Part shown: piece by piece, positions 1 to 7,077 of the stretch
How positions within the stretch are numbered: the first letter of the stretch is position 1
Layout: every line of letters starts with the position of its first letter
Assembly: GCA_905201895.1 (NCBI GenBank)
Contig: CAJKPX010000036.1
Location: 1-19,739 of the forward strand
Origin: an uncultured Eubacteriales bacterium
GTDB lineage: Bacteria; Bacillota; Clostridia; Oscillospirales; CAG-272
Direction: 5' to 3'
Length of the DNA stretch: 19,739 bases
Position numbers and translations under genes: made by a program
The notes under the pieces: model-generated
Told to the model about the DNA's origin: nothing
What the model saw: the letters and a program-made list of their open reading frames with translations, nothing else
Database searches by the model: none

Positions 1-2606
1 CCCCCGCCAAGGCGGAGGAACCGAAGCCTGCTCCTGTCAAGGCGGAAAAGCCTGCGGAGGCAGCTGCTCCCGCGCCCAAGGCAGAGGCACCCGTTAAGAC
101 CGAGGCACCCAAGGCAGAAAAGACCGCAGAGGTCCGTCCGCAGAACGGCACCCCCGCACCTGCCGCAGCAGCAAAGCCCGCAGCTCCCGCGATCCCGCCC
201 GTGAAAAAGGCGCCGACCGCTCGTCAGCCCTACACAGGCAATCCGTACCGTCCGCAGCAGAACGGCATTGCTCCCAATCTCACGGCAGCACAGCGCCCTG
301 CTCCCACCAATCCCGCAGCGGCACAGCGCCCCGCTCCCTCCAGACCCGCTGCTCCCGCAGGACGTCCGCAGCAGGGTGGCTTCGGCGGCAATCCCACGGC
401 TCCCCGCAGCACGGGTGGCTTTGGAACGGGATTTGGCGGTGCACGCCCCCAGAACGGTCCCCAGAGCCGTGACAACCGCGGTGACAGACGCCCCGATCGC
501 GGAGGCGACCGTCGCTTTGGCGGTGATAAGGGCGATTTCGTGCAGAACGCTCCCAGAGATACCTTCAAGGCACAGCCCATCGTGCGCGGTGCCTCCTCCA
601 ATATGAACCCCGACGGAACCCGAAAGGGTCCCCGCGTGATCGACACGCACACCTCGTCGGTCGACCTCTCCAAATACGATGAGAGACTCGACAGCTTCGT
701 CTCCGAGCGCGACACGGGCGACCTGCGCGGCGGAAACCAGAAGCTCAAGAAGGGTGCCGCACAGACACAGCAGGGCAGCCGTCAGAACGGAAAGGGTGCA
801 AAGGGTCGCCGCGGACAGCAGCCTGCCGCAGCACCCGCACAGAACGTCAACTACAAGCCCACGTCGGTGGAGCTCCCCGAGGAGATCGTGGTTGGTCAGC
901 TTGCATCCAAGCTCCACGTCACCGCAGGTGAGGTTGTGAAGAAGCTGATGATGATGGGCATGATGGCAACCATCAACCAGTCGATCGACTTCGACACCGC
1001 CGCGCTCGTTGCAGACGAGTTCGGCATTGCAGCCACCCCCGAGGTGGTTGTGAGCATCGAGGAAAAGCTCTTCGACGATTCGGAGGATACCGATGAGCAG
1101 CTGCTCTCGCGTGCACCCGTTGTTTGCGTTATGGGTCACGTTGACCACGGTAAAACCTCGATCCTCGACGCCATCCGAAACACCAACGTTACCGCAGGCG
1201 AGGCAGGCGGTATCACCCAGCACATCGGTGCTTACCGCGTTAAGGTTGCGGGCAAGGATATGACCTTCCTCGACACCCCCGGTCACGCAGCGTTCACCGC
1301 AATGCGTGCGCGCGGCGCAATGGCAACCGATATTGCAATCCTCGTTGTTGCCGCAGACGACGGCGTGATGCCTCAAACGGTTGAGGCGATCAACCACGCA
1401 AAGGCGGCAGGTATTGATATCGTGGTGGCAATCAACAAGATGGATAAGCCCACCGCAAATCCCGACAACATCAAGCAGGAGCTCACCAAATACGGCCTCG
1501 TTCCCGAGGAATGGGGCGGTGACGTGATCTGCGTTCCCGTTTCGGCGCTCACCCGTCAGGGCATCGACGATCTGCTTGAGAGCGTGCTGCTCGTGGCAGA
1601 GGTCAAGGAGCTCCGTGCAAACCCGAACCGCCATGCAAAGGGTATTGTCATCGAGGCAAAGCTCGACAAGGGCAGAGGCCCCGTTGCAACCGTTCTCGTG
1701 CAGAACGGTACACTCCGCGGCGGAGATATCATCATCGCAGGCACCTCGGTTGGACGCGTGCGCTCGATGACAGACCACAACGGCAGACTCGTCAAGGAGG
1801 CAGGTCCCTCTGTTCCCGTTGAGATCACAGGTCTTTCCGAGGTTCCCTCGGCAGGCGACGAGATTCAGGCGGTTGAGGACGAGAGAATGGCAAGAACGCT
1901 CGCCGACCAGCGCCGCGACAAGGCGAAGGAGGACGTATTCAAGGCAAATGCACGCGCCAACCTCAACGATCTGTTTGCACAGATTTCGGACGGCGTGAAG
2001 GACCTCAACATCATCGTCAAGGCAGACGTGGACGGCTCGGTGGAGGCGGTCAAGGCATCGCTGCTCAAGCTCTCCAACGAGGAGGTCAAGGTCCGCGTGA
2101 TCCATGCGGCGGCAGGCGGTATCACCGAGGGTGACGTCACCTTCGCGGCAGCCTCCAACGCCATCATCGTCGGCTTTAACGTGCGTCCCGACAAGAGCGC
2201 CCTCGATTCGGCAGAGCGCCAGAACGTTGAGATCCGCACCTATCGCGTCATTTACGAGTGCATCGAGGAGATCGAGGCTGCAATGAAGGGTATGCTCGCG
2301 CCCAAGTTCCGCGAGAACCTGCTCGGTCACGCCGAGGTGCGCCAGACCATCCACGTGCCCAACGTGGGAACCATTGCGGGCTCCTATATTCAGGACGGTA
2401 AGATCACCCGTCAGTCGCAGATCCGCGTGGTGCGCGACGGCATCGTGATCTTTGAGGATAAGATCTCGTCGCTCAAGCGCTTCAAGGACGACGTGCGCGA
2501 GGTTGCAAGCGGCTATGAATGCGGTGTTGGTTTGGAGAAATTCAATGACATCAAGGTTGGCGACATCCTTGAGGCATTCATCATGGAGCAGATCCAGCCC
2601 GAATAA
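1..2606 (+). CDS. infB: Translation initiation factor IF-2, 3' part (5' end outside window)
   Basis: IF-2 is the GTPase that places fMet-tRNA on the 30S subunit and promotes 70S joining. The frame is open from the first bases to the TAA at 2604-2606. The first ~200 codons are a Lys/Pro/Ala- then Arg/Gly/Asn-rich linker. The IF2_N (second copy) domain is at about nt 867-1030. The G domain has G1 GHVDHGKT at 1134, G3 DTPGH at 1272, G4 NKMD at 1434 and G5 SAL near 1545; domains II-IV follow. A GTG at 201 could be mistaken for a start but lies inside the linker. The N-terminal IF2_N domain is missing here, and a matching 5' fragment lies at 13498, which would complete a protein of about 950 residues. 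The G domain and C-terminus are intact, so this is an active-type sequence. The recognition is certain; the gene's true arrangement is not. Confidence 0.97.
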   Translation, partial: PAKAEEPKPAPVKAEKPAEAAAPAPKAEAPVKTEAPKAEKTAEVRPQNGTPAPAAAAKPAAPAIPPVKKAPTARQPYTGNPYRPQQNGIAPNLTAAQRPAPTNPAAAQRPAPSRPAAPAGRPQQGGFGGNPTAPRSTGGFGTGFGGARPQNGPQSRDNRGDRRPDRGGDRRFGGDKGDFVQNAPRDTFKAQPIVRGASSNMNPDGTRKGPRVIDTHTSSVDLSKYDERLDSFVSERDTGDLRGGNQKLKKGAAQTQQGSRQNGKGAKGRRGQQPAAAPAQNVNYKPTSVELPEEIVVGQLASKLHVTAGEVVKKLMMMGMMATINQSIDFDTAALVADEFGIAATPEVVVSIEEKLFDDSEDTDEQLLSRAPVVCVMGHVDHGKTSILDAIRNTNVTAGEAGGITQHIGAYRVKVAGKDMTFLDTPGHAAFTAMRARGAMATDIAILVVAADDGVMPQTVEAINHAKAAGIDIVVAINKMDKPTANPDNIKQELTKYGLVPEEWGGDVICVPVSALTRQGIDDLLESVLLVAEVKELRANPNRHAKGIVIEAKLDKGRGPVATVLVQNGTLRGGDIIIAGTSVGRVRSMTDHNGRLVKEAGPSVPVEITGLSEVPSAGDEIQAVEDERMARTLADQRRDKAKEDVFKANARANLNDLFAQISDGVKDLNIIVKADVDGSVEAVKASLLKLSNEEVKVRVIHAAAGGITEGDVTFAAASNAIIVGFNVRPDKSALDSAERQNVEIRTYRVIYECIEEIEAAMKGMLAPKFRENLLGHAEVRQTIHVPNVGTIAGSYIQDGKITRQSQIRVVRDGIVIFEDKISSLKRFKDDVREVASGYECGVGLEKFNDIKVGDILEAFIMEQIQPE

Positions 2607-2669
2607 GCGGCGGATCGTGTTCGCCTTATGATCAAAAAAAGAAACCGAAACGGAAAGGACGTGATCCCC

Positions 2670-3101
2670 ATGCATTATGAAAAATCCTGCGGCGCGCTCG
2701 TTTTGCGACGCGATGAGGACGGAAAAGCCTATATCCTCATGATTCGCCACAAGGCAGGGGGCCACCGCTCCTTCCCCAAGGGTCACATGGAGCGCGGAGA
2801 AACCGAATATATGACCGCTGTGCGCGAGGTTTTTGAGGAGACCGCCGTGCAAATCCGCATCGACTCGGATTTCCGTGAGACCGTGCATTATCATCCCCTG
2901 CCGGGCGTTTCCAAGGAGGTTGTTTACTTCCTCACTGAAACCACGCAGAAGGATATCCACCCCCGTCAGGGCGAAATCGCTCAAGTGGAGTGGGTCCCGC
3001 TCAACGAGGCAGAGCGCTCGCTCACGCACGAGAACGACAAAACCGTGCTCCGTGCCGCCTTGAAAAAGCTGCGTGCAGACGGCGTGCCCGTTAACGCCTG
3101 A
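2670..3101 (+). CDS. Nudix hydrolase, diadenosine tetraphosphatase (Ap4A hydrolase)-like
   Basis: A 143-residue Nudix-fold pyrophosphohydrolase. The Nudix box runs from G38 to V60: GHMERGE, seven residues, then REVFEETAV, so all catalytic Glu/Arg positions are present. The Gly normally near the end of the box (EExGU) is Ala59. Length and the N-terminal 'KSCGALVLRR' strand match the bis(5'-nucleosyl)-tetraphosphatase branch, which cleaves Ap4A-type dinucleotides; substrate is inferred from similarity only. The start at 2670 is chosen because GGAAAGGA sits at 2652-2659. An in-frame ATG at 2628 would add a basic 14-residue leader not usual in the family. It lies 63 bp after infB on the same strand with no terminator visible, so read-through from infB is possible. 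Confidence 0.88.
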   Translation: MHYEKSCGALVLRRDEDGKAYILMIRHKAGGHRSFPKGHMERGETEYMTAVREVFEETAVQIRIDSDFRETVHYHPLPGVSKEVVYFLTETTQKDIHPRQGEIAQVEWVPLNEAERSLTHENDKTVLRAALKKLRADGVPVNA

Positions 3102-3197
3102 CCCCAAAGCAAAAGCTCGGCAACCGAACCATACGAGACCTTCCCGCATATCCTTTCAGTAGTCTACACCCACATCCAAGAAAGGAGTTGCGCTGTT

Positions 3198-3293
3198 ATG
3201 AAAATGTTCGTTTGGAAGGCGCCTGCCCTGCTCGCTCCGCTCCTGCGGCGTCTGTTCGTGAGGAACGGAAATCAAAAAGACCGCAAAAAATGA
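3198..3293 (+). CDS. spoVM: SpoVM-like micro-protein (31 aa, candidate stage V sporulation protein M)
   Basis: A 31-codon ORF with a strong ribosome binding site (AAAGGAG at 3181-3187). The peptide begins MKMFVWKAP and ends in a basic tail. Aligned without gaps to my recollection of Bacillus subtilis SpoVM (26 aa), it shares Met1, Lys2, Lys7, Pro9, Leu12 and Arg17. Pro9 is the residue that breaks the short N-terminal segment from the amphipathic helix in SpoVM. SpoVM adsorbs to the positively curved forespore outer membrane and anchors SpoIVA at the start of coat assembly. Residues 10-22 here form an amphipathic Leu/Arg-rich helix. The gene sits alone between the Nudix and HPr-like genes, each with its own RBS. 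Because the match is short, the assignment rests on motif, length and RBS; an unrelated membrane peptide is the alternative. Confidence 0.62.
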   Translation: MKMFVWKAPALLAPLLRRLFVRNGNQKDRKK

Positions 3294-3363
3294 AGAAACC
3301 CACCCGCGCGGGCGTGACACTCGTCTCCCCGCACCACCCTACATCAGAAAGGACGTGTAACCT

Positions 3364-3603
3364 ATGCGCTACAAAATCAGACTCGATACCATGGCAGACA
3401 TCAACCGCTTCGTTGGCATCGCAACCAAGTATTCCGGTAAAATCTCGCTCACCGATGGTGATAACTTCACCGTAAACGGAAAATCCCTCCTCGGCGCAAT
3501 GTATACCTTCGAGTGGGATCAGATCTTCTGTGAATCCGAAAACGAAATCTATCACCTCATCAAGGACTTCATCGTCGGCGACTCCGAGCCCGTGGAGAAT
3601 TGA
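3364..3603 (+). CDS. HPr-family protein lacking the phosphoacceptor histidine
   Basis: A 79-residue protein with the size and layout of HPr, the PTS phosphocarrier. The regulatory-site region is recognisable as KSLLGAM (residues 40-46), equivalent to the Ser46 region of canonical HPr (KSIMGVM). The position of catalytic His15 reads DINRFVGIA, and there is no histidine anywhere in the first 60 residues. It therefore cannot act as a classical His phosphocarrier. If the Ser is phosphorylated it would resemble Crh-like regulatory HPr paralogues, which is an inference. The RBS AGAAAGGA lies at about 3350, and the ORF starts at ATG 3364. No other PTS gene is in the window. It follows the SpoVM-like ORF by 70 bp and may be cotranscribed. 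The large hairpin 18 bp downstream marks the end of the unit. Confidence 0.72.
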   Translation: MRYKIRLDTMADINRFVGIATKYSGKISLTDGDNFTVNGKSLLGAMYTFEWDQIFCESENEIYHLIKDFIVGDSEPVEN

Positions 3604-3620
3604 TAGGGCTTATGGTTTAT

Positions 3621-3666
3621 GCAGGGGGAGAGGACCCTTCTTGAAAGAAGGGTCCTCTCCCCCTGC
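3621..3666. terminator. Long perfect hairpin after HPr-like gene
   Basis: Two 22-nt perfectly complementary arms (3621-3642 and 3645-3666) with a 2-nt nominal loop. The outer part of the stem is GCAGGGGGAG and its complement; the inner part is unique to this copy. No T-tract follows at once, though a T-rich AAGGGGGTATTTTTTG motif lies 45 bp downstream. It belongs to a family of similar hairpins at 4425, 10080 and 10921. It probably ends the preceding transcript, but a dispersed repeat role is equally likely. Confidence 0.6.
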
Positions 3667-3782
3667 ACCCCCTCTCCCCCAAGAACTTTCCCGAAAAAAA
3701 GGAGAAAGCGTCAAGGGGGTATTTTTTGTTTCAAGAATTTGCCGACGCATTTTATCTTGACACAACAAAATGAAATATCATG

Positions 3783-3992
3783 TTGTAGGGACCGGCGCAA
3801 TGCTCGCAAAGCGACATTGCCATGGAGCGCAGCGGAATGTGATCCTCTGACGGTCCGCTATGAGAAAAAATAACCGTAAAATAATGTATTTTCAGATTGC
3901 GCAATGCCAAACGATCCATAATATCGGATCATAAACATGTTATACGATTGTAATTCTTCATAACGGACCGTCGAGGACGCCGGTCCCTACAA
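3783..3992. repeat. MITE-like 210-bp element with nested inverted repeats
   Basis: Bounded by perfect 15-bp terminal inverted repeats, TTGTAGGGACCGGCG (3783-3797) and its complement (3978-3992). A second inverted pair lies inside: GACGGTCCGCTATGA (3849-3863) against 3958-3972, with one mismatch. The interior is AT-rich and has no coding capacity. The structure fits a miniature non-autonomous element, or an RNA that folds into a long stem. No target-site duplication could be recognised with confidence. Confidence 0.7.
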
Positions 3993-4089
3993 GGTTTCGG
4001 GTATATTTTGGGAATAACAAAGGCGAGGTTCTACGGTATTCCATGCGTTTGTGATTTGCACACAAACAGACAAAACATCCCCTCTATGA

Positions 4090-4272
4090 GTCATCCTGAG
4101 CATAGAACGCGCAGCGTTATGCGAAGTTTTGCGGAGTGTTGAACGGAGCAAAACCGAGGAGCGCAGCGACGATGGGATCTATTATGGATTGCTCTTGGCT
4201 TGCCAAAGGAAGTGTTGCATTTTTGAGAAGATGTTTCCGGATTCTTCGCGCGCTCACGCGGCTCAGAATGAC
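4090..4272. repeat. MITE-like unit with 12-bp terminal inverted repeats (in composite copy 1)
   Basis: Ends are GTCATCCTGAGC (4090-4101) and GCTCAGAATGAC (4261-4272), complementary with one mismatch, 183 bp apart. The same unit occurs at 10285-10466, and a shortened relative lies at 10603-10710. It is non-coding. Confidence 0.68.
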
Positions 4273-4424
4273 CCCAAAAGGTGACAGAGGCGTGGTTCTA
4301 TGATAATCCTCGCCTTTTTCTTTTTTCCATTTTTCTTCAAAAAATAATTTCTGTGCCTTGAAATAAAAAACACCCCCTTGCTGTTTTTTCTTTCCTTTGA
4401 AAAGTTTTTGAAAGAGGGAGGGGT

Positions 4425-4468
4425 GCGGGGAGGGAGAAAACTTTTGCAAAAGTTTTCTCCCTCCCCGC
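4425..4468. repeat. Long perfect hairpin (G-rich family), copy 2
   Basis: Arms of 21 nt (4425-4445 and 4448-4468) are perfectly complementary. The outer stem is GCGGGGAGGGAG and the inner stem AAAACTTTT. It lies at the end of the composite repeat, 30 bp upstream of the promoter of the first BspA-like gene. A run of A follows on the plus strand, so any terminator action would serve minus-strand transcription. Confidence 0.65.
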
Positions 4469-4497
4469 AAAAAAATAATCCTCCCCAAAAAAGAGCG

Positions 4498-4526
4498 TTG
4501 ACAATCCGTAATCTGCATGATATAAT
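4498..4526 (+). promoter_or_regulatory. Consensus sigma-A promoter with extended -10
   Basis: TTGACA at 4498-4503 and TATAAT at 4521-4526 are separated by exactly 17 bp, with TG one base upstream of the -10 (4518-4519). Transcription should start near 4533, about 57 nt before the ATG of the first BspA-like gene. Both boxes are a full match to consensus, which predicts strong constitutive expression unless it is regulated otherwise. Confidence 0.9.
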
Positions 4527-4589
4527 AGAGGCAGAAGCACCAATGAAATGCCGCACAGGAGTCAGCGGCGACAAAAAAGGAGGAAATAC

Positions 4590-6833
4590 ATGAAAAAGCC
4601 GATCGTTTGTTCCCTGATGCTGATTTTGGCGGTTCTGCTCTGCACGCTTGGCGCTGCGGCGCTCGGTGAGCCGTCGGAAAACGATATATCAGAAAGCGGC
4701 ACGTGGGGGGACATCACCTGGAGCTATCATTTCTACGAGAAAACGCTCACGATCTCGGGCGAGGGAGCGATCCCCGATGCCGTCTATCGCAAGGACGATT
4801 ATTCGTGGGATACGCGCCCCTGGAGGGGCTATTGCGGCTCGATCACCACGGTCATCGTGGAGAGTGGGGTCACCGATATCGGCGACAACGCCTTTCGCGG
4901 GATGTATAACCTGGATCTGGTCGTGCTTCCCGAGAGCCTGACCGAAATCGAGGACGGCGCGTTTTACAACACCCAATCGCTTGAGCAGATCCACATTCCG
5001 CGCGGCGTAAAGACGATCGGAGACGAGGCGTTTTGTGAGAGCGGACTTCGCGAGATCGTTTTTGCGGAGGACTCCGAGCTGAACAAGATCGGAAAGGAAG
5101 CGTTCATGTCCTGCCGGGAGCTTGTCTCCGTTGAACTGCCCGACAGCCTGACCCTGCTCGGCGATTACGCCTTTTGGTGTTGTGATGCACTCACCTCGCT
5201 CAAGCTTTCCGCAAGCCTGCAGGAGGTGTCCTACCATTCCTTTGCGTCCTGTAAGTCGTTGACCGAGCTGGTGATCCCCGAGGGGGTGAAGAAGATCGAC
5301 GGCGTGGCTTTTTACGGCTGCACCGCGCTCACCGAGCTACATATTCCCGCGAGCGTGGAGATCATCTATGACAGTGCGTTCGGCAACTGCACCGCGCTTG
5401 AAACCGTCACCTTTGCCGAGGGAAGCAGGATCGACCTGATCGGCTATCGCTCGTTTGAGAATTGCGAGCTGCTCCATAGCTTTGTTCTCCCCGAGAACGC
5501 TCCGCTCACACAGGTTGGCAGCAAGGCGTTCATGGGCTGCAAGAGCCTGACCGAATTCCACCTGCCCGACACAGTCGTGATCCTTGGAGAATCGGTGTTT
5601 GAGGGGAGCGGACTCACCTCCGTCACCCTGCCGAAATCGCTTGACGGGATCAGAAAACGCACCTTTGCCGAGTGCAAATCGCTCACGAGCGTCGCGCTCC
5701 CCGAGCGGCTTGAGCGCATTGAGGACGAGGCATTCCTGAACGCTGCGATCTCCGAGCTCACCCTCCCCGAGAGCCTGACCCACATCGGTGAAAGAGCCTT
5801 TTCGGGCTGCCGCTTTGAAACGGTCACGCTGCCCGACCGTGTTACCCACGTTGGCGAGGGGGCGTTTGCCGCCAATCCCAACCTCAACGAGCTCCAATTT
5901 CCCGCCGCCACGGTGTTGATCGGCTATCGCGTGGTTGAGAATTGCCCTCGGCTGGAGATGATCGAGGTGGACGACGGCAACGCGGTCTACCACAGCTCCA
6001 AAAACTGCCTGATCCGCACCGACCGTCATGAGCTGATCGCGGGCTGCAAAAACAGCACGATTCCCGACGACGGAACCGTCACCGTGATCGGGGAATACGC
6101 CTTTGCGGGCAGCGCGGTCACGCGTATCATGATTCCTTATTGCATCACCAAGATCAACATGTTTGCATTCCGCGACTGCACGCGGCTGCACTCGGTCACC
6201 TTTCCCACCGACCACCGTCTGGAGGTGATCGGCGCACGCGCATTCACGGGCTGCACCGCGCTGGAGCGGATTTCGCTGGTCAACTGCAACAAGCTCGTTG
6301 AAATTGCCTACGGCGCCCTCTCGGAGTGCTCCCGCTTGACGGAGGTGGCTCTGCCGAGTGCTCTTTCCACGATCGGCAGCTACGTCCTGCGCAATTGCGG
6401 CTCGCTCGAGCGCGTGATCTACTGCGGCTCACCCGACGGCTGGGAGAGCATTTCCAAGAGCTCGGATTGGGACGAGGGCGCAGGGGAATATGCCTTCTCT
6501 CTGCACAATTACGTCCGCCGGAGCACGGGCAACGAGATGCACGAGAGCACCTGCAAGGCATGCAAGGATATGCAGCTGGAGGAGCATGTCTTTGGCGAAT
6601 GGACCGAAAAGGACGCCACCAAGCACAAAAAGAGCTGCTTCTGCGGCGAGGTGATCTACGAGGACCACAGCTGGAACGAGCAGGATCATTGCGCGGTCTG
6701 CGGCGTTGAGAAAACGCTCAAGGGACGCGTTGGCTGCTTCGGATCGCTTTCGGGCAGCGCAATGCTTGCCATGCTGATCTGCGGCGCAGTTGCGCTCGTG
6801 AGCGGCAAGAAGCGACGCAGCACAGAGGCGTGA
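4590..6833 (+). CDS. BspA-like leucine-rich (LRR_5) surface protein with Cys-rich tail and C-terminal membrane anchor
   Basis: A 747-residue exported protein. Residues 1 to about 26 are a signal peptide (MKKP, then a long hydrophobic core). A short N-terminal domain contains the DTRPW motif. About 20 LRR_5/BspA (Treponema-type) repeats of ~23 residues follow, with pattern L..V.LP.SL..IG..AF..C. A Cys-rich segment has three CxxC or CxC pairs (CKAC, CFC, CAVC). The tail has GC followed by a hydrophobic stretch (about residues 720-738) and KKRR, a likely membrane anchor. BspA-type proteins bind host matrix proteins, other bacteria or glycans; the ligand here is unknown. The start at 4590 is set by AGGAGG at 4578-4583; upstream in-frame codons lie before the RBS. 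It is a paralogue of the next gene, and a terminator follows at 6855. Confidence 0.9.
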   Translation: MKKPIVCSLMLILAVLLCTLGAAALGEPSENDISESGTWGDITWSYHFYEKTLTISGEGAIPDAVYRKDDYSWDTRPWRGYCGSITTVIVESGVTDIGDNAFRGMYNLDLVVLPESLTEIEDGAFYNTQSLEQIHIPRGVKTIGDEAFCESGLREIVFAEDSELNKIGKEAFMSCRELVSVELPDSLTLLGDYAFWCCDALTSLKLSASLQEVSYHSFASCKSLTELVIPEGVKKIDGVAFYGCTALTELHIPASVEIIYDSAFGNCTALETVTFAEGSRIDLIGYRSFENCELLHSFVLPENAPLTQVGSKAFMGCKSLTEFHLPDTVVILGESVFEGSGLTSVTLPKSLDGIRKRTFAECKSLTSVALPERLERIEDEAFLNAAISELTLPESLTHIGERAFSGCRFETVTLPDRVTHVGEGAFAANPNLNELQFPAATVLIGYRVVENCPRLEMIEVDDGNAVYHSSKNCLIRTDRHELIAGCKNSTIPDDGTVTVIGEYAFAGSAVTRIMIPYCITKINMFAFRDCTRLHSVTFPTDHRLEVIGARAFTGCTALERISLVNCNKLVEIAYGALSECSRLTEVALPSALSTIGSYVLRNCGSLERVIYCGSPDGWESISKSSDWDEGAGEYAFSLHNYVRRSTGNEMHESTCKACKDMQLEEHVFGEWTEKDATKHKKSCFCGEVIYEDHSWNEQDHCAVCGVEKTLKGRVGCFGSLSGSAMLAMLICGAVALVSGKKRRSTEA

Positions 6834-6854
6834 GCGTCAACAAAAACCGAATAG

Positions 6855-6901
6855 AAAAAGGGTGTCTCCAATGCAAATTGCATTTGGCAGACACCTTTTT
6901 T
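6855..6901 (+). terminator. Rho-independent terminator of first BspA-like gene
   Basis: An imperfect stem pairs AAAAAGGGTGTCTCC...ATGC with GCAT...GGCAGACACCTTTTT and ends in a run of six or more T. It lies 22 bp after the stop codon, and so separates the two BspA-like genes transcriptionally. Confidence 0.85.
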
Positions 6902-6964
6902 GTAACCAATTGATGGAAAAAGCGACTGAATGGGTGAGGGGTGTTGCACGTTTTGCGGCACGTG

Positions 6965-6993
6965 TTGACAAATCCGCTCAAATTTGGTATAAT
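6965..6993 (+). promoter_or_regulatory. Consensus sigma-A promoter with extended -10 for second BspA-like gene
   Basis: TTGACA at 6965-6970 and TATAAT at 6988-6993 with a 17-bp spacer, and TG at 6985-6986 one base before the -10. It is architecturally identical to the promoter at 4498. The transcript would carry a leader of about 78 nt before the ATG at 7078. Confidence 0.9.
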
Positions 6994-7077
6994 CATAGTG
7001 GTAGTATGCTGATTTCATGCGCCGCTCGATCTGACAGAAAAAACTCATCGGACGCCGCAACACGAAAGGAGACAGTT

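Larger units (their letters stand above)
4081..4468 (-). repeat. Composite intergenic repeat, copy 1 (inverted relative to copy 2)
   Basis: This ~388-bp stretch is, when reverse-complemented, similar along its whole length to 10080-10475, with scattered substitutions and short indels. Read on the minus strand the modules are: a G-rich long hairpin, an AAGGGGGTGTTTTTTATTTC box, a GGCGAGG...hairpin, then a MITE-like unit bounded by GTCATTCTGAGC and GCTCAGGATGAC. The two copies flank the BspA pair and the isomerase gene in opposite orientation. No ORF in it looks real. Confidence 0.85.

Noticed and set aside
230..748. 172-codon minus-strand ORF in the infB linker
   Set aside because: An antisense frame of low-complexity Gly/Pro/Arg coding DNA; rich in Pro/Arg/Ser with no recognisable fold.
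4117..4593. Several ORFs of 68-133 codons around the composite repeat
   Set aside because: They lie across the hairpin and MITE-like modules, vary with the repeat, and lack credible starts.
5337..6215. 292-codon minus-strand ORF opposite the first BspA-like gene
   Set aside because: The same repeat-driven shadow; composition mirrors the LRR repeats and the N-terminus lacks a translation signal.
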